Below, one piece after another: positions 6,593-11,711 of a DNA stretch of 11,711 bases (the first letter of the stretch is position 1; each line of letters starts with the position of its first letter). Origin of the DNA: Clostridia bacterium (GTDB lineage Bacteria; Bacillota; Clostridia; Oscillospirales; CAG-272); assembly GCA_017624795.1 (NCBI GenBank), contig JAGAMJ010000072.1, forward strand, positions 1 to 11,711. Reading direction: 5' to 3'. Under the pieces are notes generated by a model that had not been told where the DNA came from, did no database searches, and was given only the letters and a program-made list of their open reading frames with translations. Both the position numbers and the translations under genes were made by a program.

Positions 6593-8006
6593 GATGATCC
6601 GACCTCCTTATCATTTCAACGATCTCGCAAAGCCGCATCTTACCGGACGCCTTGAACAGGATCGCGGCATCGTGCGGCGCGTGACAGCGGATCGCCCTTG
6701 CAAGAGCGTTTTTTTCTGTTTCCTCAAAGGAAAATATCGCGCCCGACGGCATACCGCACGACGCGGCGCTCCTTGCGATTTGCAGCGCCTTGCTGCCAAA
6801 TGTAAAAAGCATAGAGATCCCCGATCGAACAGCTGCCTCACCCACCGTTTTATGCAGGATCTCACTGTGCGTTCCAAGCTCCAGCATATCGCCAAGCACG
6901 GCGACACGCGGGCGAGTGCCCGCGCGATATTTCAAGACCTCAAGCGCACCCGCGACCGATTCGGGCGAGGCGTTGTAGGTATCGTCTATCACAAGCCGTT
7001 CCCCGATCATAAAGGTACGCAGGCGCGGCGTTTGCACCGATGCCCTTTCAAGCCCGTTTCGTATCGTATCATCGCCGCAGCCGCAAAGCGCTGCCGCCGC
7101 GGCAACTGTCGTGAGCGTTGTGAGTCCGACCGTCCCCGGAACAGACCAATCAAGATTAGTTATGACCCGATCGGGGCAGATCAAATCGCCCTTGACTCCC
7201 TTTTCACTCATAGCAACATTTTCCATATAAAAATCCACATTTCTGCCGTTTCCAACGCGCCTGATACGATCGCGCGGACACGGGAATGCTTTGAACGGCA
7301 GCTCGCTCGGGGCAAGCAGCAGCCCCCTTTTTGAAAGGTGTGACGCGATCTTCCCTTTCTCACAAAGAAGCGTTGAAAAATCGCCAAAGTGCCCGATATG
7401 CGCCGTTCCCACGTTGGTCAGGATCGCAAGGTCGGGCAAAAGCGTCTGCGCCATTTTTTCCATCTCGCCCACGTGATTGATGCCGATCTCCACCACCCAA
7501 AAGCGACACCCCTCGCGAAAAGAAAGAACCGACAACGGCAGCCCGAGCGTGCTGTTATAATTCCCCACGGTATTCGCTACGGCACCTCCCTCTTTGAGCA
7601 AGGTGGAAAGTGCCTCCTTGGTCGTGGTCTTTCCCGTGCTGCCCCCAACGGCGATCACAAAAGCATCGCTTTGTCGGCGCCGCCACGCGGCGGCACGCAG
7701 CAACGCATCGACGGGATCCTGCGCTATAAAGTGCAAAAAGCGATCTTTTGGCATCGGTGCCGCCCTGTCGGTCAACAAAGCAACGGCACCCCTTGAAAGC
7801 GCGTCATACAAATACACGGCGCCGTCCGCGTGCTCGCCGCGAAGGGCGACGAAAAGATCGCCCGGCTCCACCTCGCGCGAATCGGTCGCGATCCCGCCGA
7901 TCCCAACGGCTTCCCCAAAGGTATCGCTTGTATCGAAAAGCTGCACTTGCATGGCTTTTGCCAGCGCGGCTGGCACCCGCAGCATATCGCAAAGCTCAAT
8001 CCGCAT
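6582..8006 (-). CDS. murF: UDP-MurNAc-tripeptide-D-Ala-D-Ala ligase MurF
   Basis: MurF is the cytoplasmic ATP-dependent ligase that adds D-Ala-D-Ala to UDP-MurNAc-tripeptide, completing the pentapeptide. With the ATG at 8006 it has 474 residues, close to the family norm of about 450-460. It shows an N-terminal UDP-binding region with TDSREVEPGDLFVAL (about 41-55), the ATP loop GGSTGKTTTKE (121-131), NYNSTLGLPLSVL (149-161), TNVGTAHIGHFG (197-208), DDTYNASPES (341-350) and VLGDMLELG (370-378). The frame stays open to 8129, but starting there would add 41 residues that overlap murE and resemble nothing in the family. The ATG at 8006 overlaps the murE stop by 11 nt and has a weak GGAG about 10 nt upstream, which fits translational coupling. 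Its own end carries the mraY ribosome binding site. Confidence 0.96.
   Translation of the reverse strand: MRIELCDMLRVPAALAKAMQVQLFDTSDTFGEAVGIGGIATDSREVEPGDLFVALRGEHADGAVYLYDALSRGAVALLTDRAAPMPKDRFLHFIAQDPVDALLRAAAWRRRQSDAFVIAVGGSTGKTTTKEALSTLLKEGGAVANTVGNYNSTLGLPLSVLSFREGCRFWVVEIGINHVGEMEKMAQTLLPDLAILTNVGTAHIGHFGDFSTLLCEKGKIASHLSKRGLLLAPSELPFKAFPCPRDRIRRVGNGRNVDFYMENVAMSEKGVKGDLICPDRVITNLDWSVPGTVGLTTLTTVAAAAALCGCGDDTIRNGLERASVQTPRLRTFMIGERLVIDDTYNASPESVAGALEVLKYRAGTRPRVAVLGDMLELGTHSEILHKTVGEAAVRSGISMLFTFGSKALQIARSAASCGMPSGAIFSFEETEKNALARAIRCHAPHDAAILFKASGKMRLCEIVEMIRRSDHLEC
6603..6608 (-). promoter_or_regulatory. mraY ribosome binding site within murF
   Basis: On the - strand AGGAGG lies inside the murF C-terminal codons, 10 nt before the TTG at 6592. 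No ATG, GTG or other TTG is available in frame between it and the upstream stop at 6608-6610, so it supports the TTG start. Confidence 0.7.
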
Positions 8007-9474
8007 CTGCCGCGCGCTCCATTCGCTGTGCCAAGCAGGCGGCAACGATATCTCTCTCGCTGAAAATAAGCCGTTCTCTGCCGCGGATCTCATATTCCTC
8101 GTGCCCTTTACCGGCAAGCAGTAAAACATCGCCGCAGCGGGCGTTTTTGACCGCGTATTCGATCGCTGCGCGACGGTCAGGCAGGACCTGATAGGGCTTT
8201 TCCTTATCGATCCCCTTCAAGATGTCGCGCAGGATCTGCTCCGGCGGCTCACTGCGGCAATTATCCGAGGTCAGGATCACCATATCGGCAAGGCGAGAGG
8301 CGATCCTGCCCATTTCGGCGCGCTTGCCGCGATCCCTGTCACCACCACAGCCGAACAGCAGGATCACGCGCTCGTTTTGGGTGCAAAAATCCCGCACCGT
8401 CCGCAACAGCTTTTCCAACGCGTCAGGCGTGTGCGCGTAATCAAGAAAAACCGAAATGCCAAAGGGGTTTTCCCCGATGCGCTCCATTCGCCCCCTGACG
8501 CCCGAAAAGCTTGCAAGTGCCTTTTGGACCGCCGACGGCTTCACGCCAAGCGTGAGCGCCGTCATCGCCGCAAGCGCGCCGTTTTCGATCGAAAAGCTTC
8601 CCGGAACGGGCAGATCAATGCGAAGCTCCTCTCGCCCCGCGGGTGAGAGCGTAAAGCTGACGCCCTCTTTTCCCCTTTGGACGGTATCACGCAAGCTCTC
8701 GCCGTCTAAACGCCACAAGGGCAGCTCCAAGCTATCCGCAAGGCGTTCACCGTAAGGTGTCGTGCAGGAGATCACGGCACCGTCGCAAGCGTTGAACAGC
8801 TTCCGCTTCTCGGCAAAGTACGCCTCCATATCGCCGTGCAGATCCAGATGATCGGGCGTGAGATTGGTAAAGATCGCCCGCTCAAAGCGCAACGGCGCCG
8901 TTTTTGAAAAGGTCAGCGCGTGTGAGGTGACCTCCATTACTACATATTTCGCTCCCCCATCTCTCATCTGCGCCAAAAGCGCATAGAGCTGCGCGGGATC
9001 GGGAGTGGTCATATTGGCAAGCCGATCGTCGTTTTGAACGATCAGAACACGGTCGTTCAAACGGCACTCCACTGTGCCGATCAGCCCACAGGAAAAGCCG
9101 CTGTGCCGCAATATGGCATACAGCATATATGCCGTTGAGGTCTTGCCATTGGTGCCCGTAATGCCGATCAGGGAAAGTTCCTTTGCGGGGTGTGCATACC
9201 ATGCGTCAAAGAGGCGGGCAAGCGCCACGCGGGCGTTTTCAACGACAAGCGCCTCTACCCCAACGAGCCCTCGCTCACATACGACAAAGGAAGCTCCACG
9301 GGCAAGCGCCGCGCCGACAAAGCATGATCCGTCACTGGAAAGTCCCTGTATCGCCACGAAGATATTTCCCTTTTTCAAGGTACGAGAATCCGACGAAATA
9401 CCGGTGACCTCTCGATCGGTAATGTGAGCAGGCAAATCATATCCCGCCAGCTCAAAAAGCTGCCTTAAATACAT
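7996..9474 (-). CDS. murE: UDP-MurNAc-L-Ala-D-Glu:diaminopimelate ligase MurE
   Basis: MurE adds the third stem-peptide residue to UDP-MurNAc-L-Ala-D-Glu, using ATP, in the cytoplasm. The 492 residues show the N-terminal SSDSRTLKKGNIFVA region (27-41), the ATP loop TGTNGKTST (106-114), MTTPDP (155-160), TSHAL (183-187), TNLTPDHLDLHG (203-214), the probable carbamylated lysine K223 in AEKRKLF, DYAHTPDAL (345-353), GCGGDRDRGKR (375-385) and AGKGHEEYE (454-462). The specificity motif at 404-407 reads DNCR where meso-DAP enzymes have DNPR; the decisive arginine is kept, so meso-DAP is the predicted substrate. The start is ATG at 9474 with AGGAGGG 6 nt upstream. The gene lies 11 nt after the PBP stop and overlaps murF by 11 nt. 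Confidence 0.96.
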   Translation of the reverse strand: MYLRQLFELAGYDLPAHITDREVTGISSDSRTLKKGNIFVAIQGLSSDGSCFVGAALARGASFVVCERGLVGVEALVVENARVALARLFDAWYAHPAKELSLIGITGTNGKTSTAYMLYAILRHSGFSCGLIGTVECRLNDRVLIVQNDDRLANMTTPDPAQLYALLAQMRDGGAKYVVMEVTSHALTFSKTAPLRFERAIFTNLTPDHLDLHGDMEAYFAEKRKLFNACDGAVISCTTPYGERLADSLELPLWRLDGESLRDTVQRGKEGVSFTLSPAGREELRIDLPVPGSFSIENGALAAMTALTLGVKPSAVQKALASFSGVRGRMERIGENPFGISVFLDYAHTPDALEKLLRTVRDFCTQNERVILLFGCGGDRDRGKRAEMGRIASRLADMVILTSDNCRSEPPEQILRDILKGIDKEKPYQVLPDRRAAIEYAVKNARCGDVLLLAGKGHEEYEIRGRERLIFSERDIVAACLAQRMERAADAD

Positions 9475-9485
9475 AGCGCTCCCTC

Positions 9486-11711
9486 CTATTCGATCATTTC
9501 ATCATATGAAAAGCGCAGCGTGATCACAGTACCCTTCGACACTTCGCTCCCCGAGGGCAGAGATTGCCCGATCACAGTTTTGTCGGCTTTGAGCGAGTCT
9601 TTTGCGCCATCAATGGCAACATTCAGGCCAAGATCGATCAGGGTACGGTTTGCCGCCGAGGCACTCATGCCCACAAGCTCGGGCAAAATAACGCTGCCGG
9701 CGCGCCCTTCACCCATCGTAAGCACTACCGTGGCACCCGTGCGCTCGACGCTGCTGCCGACCTCGGGCGTTTGTGCCGTAACGGTATCTCCGTCCCCCAC
9801 AAAGGAATAGCTGAATCCAGATCGGTCCAGAACACGCGCCGCCTCCTCTCGACTCCAACCGATACAGTTCGGCACGGTCAAGGTCAAATTCTTTTCTTCC
9901 TCCTCGGTGTATACGGCCTCTACCCCCATATAGGGTAAAATATCTTTAATAACGCCCGCCACGTACGGCGCAGCCACCACACTGCCGTATCGACTGCCGT
10001 CAGTGGGCTCATCGACAACGATGATCACCGCCACCTCCGGTTGATCGGCAGGCGCGTATGCCACACAGGAGCCGATACGGGCGCTGCGATCGTCACCGAT
10101 CTTTTCCGAGGTGCCTGTCTTGGCTGCCACACGGTAGCCCGCGACATAGGCGTTTTTTGCGCCACCGTCGCCTGCAACGCCCCCCGCAAGGATCTCGGAT
10201 ATGGTCTTTGAGGTCTGCTCGCTGATGACCGTTCGCCGCACGTTTCTTTCGTGCGTGTAAACGACGTTGCCGTCCGCATCGCTCATACTCTCTACCACGT
10301 AGGGTGTAAGCAGCTCTCCCCCGTTTGCCACGGCGCTGACTGCCGTGATCATTTGCAGGATCGAAACCTTAAAGTTTTGCCCAAAGGAGGCGGTGGCAAG
10401 ATCCAGCTCACTGAATTTTGAAGCGGCGTGAAAGATCGAATTGCCCTCACCGGGCAGATCGATCCCCGTTTTTTCAAGCAAACCAAAAGCGCGCACATAT
10501 TGATAAAAGCAGTCGCAGCCAAGGCGCGCCGCGATCGTCATCATAACGGGATTACAGGAGTTTTGCAGCCCCTCGGTAAAGGTTAAACTGCCGTGTCCGC
10601 CCACCTTGTGACAATAGATCAGACGGTCGGCGACCGACATACAACCGCTGCAAAAGAAGCTTTCATTGAGATTTGTGACCGCTTTTTCCTCCAACACCGC
10701 AGAACAGGTCAAGGTCTTGAAGGTAGAGCCGGGCATATAGATCTCAGTCACCGCCTTATTGGACCAGGTTTCCAGCAGCAATTGGCTTTTCGCGTTTTTG
10801 TATGCCTCACTGCCCTCGGCATACCCCAGCGCCGCAAGCTGCGCGGCAGATGCCGAGTTTAAGGAAAAAGGATCGTTGAGATCAAACGAGGGACCCGTTG
10901 CCATAGCGAGGATCGCCCCCGTATTCACGTCCATCACGATGCCGCACACGCGGTTGGCAGCCCCCGATTCGATCATTGTTTTTTCCAGCTGCTCCTCCAA
11001 ACTCGATTGAATATAAGCATCGATCGTGGTATGCAGTGTATAACCGTCGGTCGCGGGAACGTACGCCTCATAGGGTGTCGGTAAGGCATTTCCCGTAGAA
11101 TCGCGCGCTGTGATGTAAGAGCCGTTTTGCCCTGCCAGCACGCTGTCATATTGCAGTTCAAGCCCATAAAGCCCCTGACCGTCACTACCTGTAAAGCCAA
11201 GCAAATGCGAGGCAAGTGAGCCGTAAGGATAATAGCGCGTGCTGACCGCCTCCACCGTCAGCATCTCGTGCAGATCGTGCTCACCGATAAAGGCAAGGAT
11301 CCTGTTTGCCGTTTCGGTATCGGTCTGGCGCACGACGGTACGCTCCAACTCCGCTGTGTGAGCGATGTGATCCAAGACGCTCTGCTTCTCCAACCCCTCA
11401 ACGATCAAGGAAAGGCCGTTGGCGATCAGGGCGGCGGCTTGCTCGGCGTTTTCGGCGCGGGCGATCACGTTTGGAAAGATCGAAACGCGGTACACCGTTT
11501 TGCTTGTGGCAAGCACTCTGCCGGCGGCGTCCAATATCTCACCCCTTTTGGCGGGAACGGGTGATTCGGTCGTCAATTGATCGATCACCTTTTTCTGATA
11601 CCGCGCAAAGTCAAAGACCTGGATCGCAAAAATGCGAAAAGCAAGAAAAAGAAAGACCGCAACAAGTCCCAGCGCTATCACAGTCGAGCGTTTCAGCGTT
11701 CTTCGGCTTAC
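9486..11711 (-). CDS. SpoVD/FtsI-type class B penicillin-binding protein with two PASTA domains (5' end outside window)
   Basis: This D,D-transpeptidase crosslinks peptidoglycan at the septum (FtsI/PBP2x role) or in the spore cortex (SpoVD role). The frame is open to the window edge, and the sequence before the GTG at 11681 (VSRRTLKRST) is a basic stretch leading into a membrane anchor (about residues 2-22). The true start therefore probably lies just outside. Numbering from that GTG: RGEILDAAGRVLA (46-58) opens the dimerisation domain. The transpeptidase motifs are STFK (S319 nucleophile, K322), SCN (375-377) and KTGTSE (521-526). Two PASTA domains follow at about 600-657 and 664-725. Cysteines C357 and C376 lie 38 and 57 residues after the active serine. 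The product ends with TAG inside the murE ribosome binding site. Whether it is SpoVD or the vegetative enzyme is open. Confidence 0.93.
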   Translation of the reverse strand, partial: VSRRTLKRSTVIALGLVAVFLFLAFRIFAIQVFDFARYQKKVIDQLTTESPVPAKRGEILDAAGRVLATSKTVYRVSIFPNVIARAENAEQAAALIANGLSLIVEGLEKQSVLDHIAHTAELERTVVRQTDTETANRILAFIGEHDLHEMLTVEAVSTRYYPYGSLASHLLGFTGSDGQGLYGLELQYDSVLAGQNGSYITARDSTGNALPTPYEAYVPATDGYTLHTTIDAYIQSSLEEQLEKTMIESGAANRVCGIVMDVNTGAILAMATGPSFDLNDPFSLNSASAAQLAALGYAEGSEAYKNAKSQLLLETWSNKAVTEIYMPGSTFKTLTCSAVLEEKAVTNLNESFFCSGCMSVADRLIYCHKVGGHGSLTFTEGLQNSCNPVMMTIAARLGCDCFYQYVRAFGLLEKTGIDLPGEGNSIFHAASKFSELDLATASFGQNFKVSILQMITAVSAVANGGELLTPYVVESMSDADGNVVYTHERNVRRTVISEQTSKTISEILAGGVAGDGGAKNAYVAGYRVAAKTGTSEKIGDDRSARIGSCVAYAPADQPEVAVIIVVDEPTDGSRYGSVVAAPYVAGVIKDILPYMGVEAVYTEEEEKNLTLTVPNCIGWSREEAARVLDRSGFSYSFVGDGDTVTAQTPEVGSSVERTGATVVLTMGEGRAGSVILPELVGMSASAANRTLIDLGLNVAIDGAKDSLKADKTVIGQSLPSGSEVSKGTVITLRFSYDEMIE

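Noticed and set aside
6405..7334. 309-codon + strand frame antisense to mraY and murF, with similar frames elsewhere in the mur genes
   Set aside because: Arginine- and alanine-rich shadow translations opposite well-recognised genes, without independent support.
8007..8129. Extended 515-residue MurF beginning at 8129
   Set aside because: The added 41 residues are an out-of-frame reading of the murE end and match nothing in MurF. The ATG at 8006 gives a normal length and the overlap expected for coupled genes.
11679..11681. GTG as the true start of the PBP
   Set aside because: The frame continues upstream through a basic stretch typical of the cytoplasmic side of the membrane anchor up to the window edge, so the gene more likely begins outside the window.

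Overview
The window is an ordinary chromosomal stretch from a DAP-type, probably low-to-mid-GC-lineage Firmicute. Clostridia is the best guess, although local base composition is fairly GC-rich. The reasons are strong GGAGG-type ribosome binding sites, a SpoVD-like penicillin-binding protein with C-terminal PASTA domains, a MurE with a near-canonical meso-diaminopimelate recognition motif, and division/cell-wall (dcw) genes packed as in Gram-positives. No phage, plasmid, CRISPR or transposase gene is visible. Species cannot be assigned from the sequence alone.

Layout. At the left edge on the + strand is the 3' part of alaS (1-1605), cut by the window start. It ends in a near-perfect bidirectional terminator (1614-1661). 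A gene-free stretch (1656-1881) with several nested inverted repeats follows. All remaining genes are on the - strand, so they are read right to left: a SpoVD/FtsI-type transpeptidase (9486-11711, 5' end outside the window), murE, murF, mraY, ftsW/spoVE and murG. They are joined by gaps of 11, 6 and 1 nt and two 11-nt overlaps. A long nested hairpin with a T-rich tail directly behind murG (3241-3310) appears to end that operon. ftsZ follows with its own sigma-A-like promoter (TTGAAA-17-TAAAAT on the - strand) and converges on alaS.

Function. MurE and MurF add the third residue and the terminal dipeptide to UDP-MurNAc-peptide. MraY loads the product on undecaprenyl phosphate to give lipid I, and MurG adds GlcNAc to give lipid II. 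FtsW polymerises lipid II, and the class B PBP crosslinks the new strands at the septum, where FtsZ forms the ring. The gene order follows the textbook dcw order (ftsI-murE-murF-mraY-[murD]-ftsW-murG-...-ftsZ), but murD, murC/murB, ftsQ/divIB and ftsA are absent from the places where they are usually found.

Points worth a second look: the MurE specificity motif reads DNCR instead of DNPR; the FtsZ C-terminal peptide lacks the usual D-I-P-x-F-L-R core; the PBP keeps a cysteine pair at the spacing of the redox-controlled pair in Bacillus SpoVD; mraY appears to start at TTG with an out-of-frame ATG just inside it; and the ftsZ-alaS intergenic region looks like a candidate interspersed repeat. 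I did not find evidence of a wholly new biological system here.
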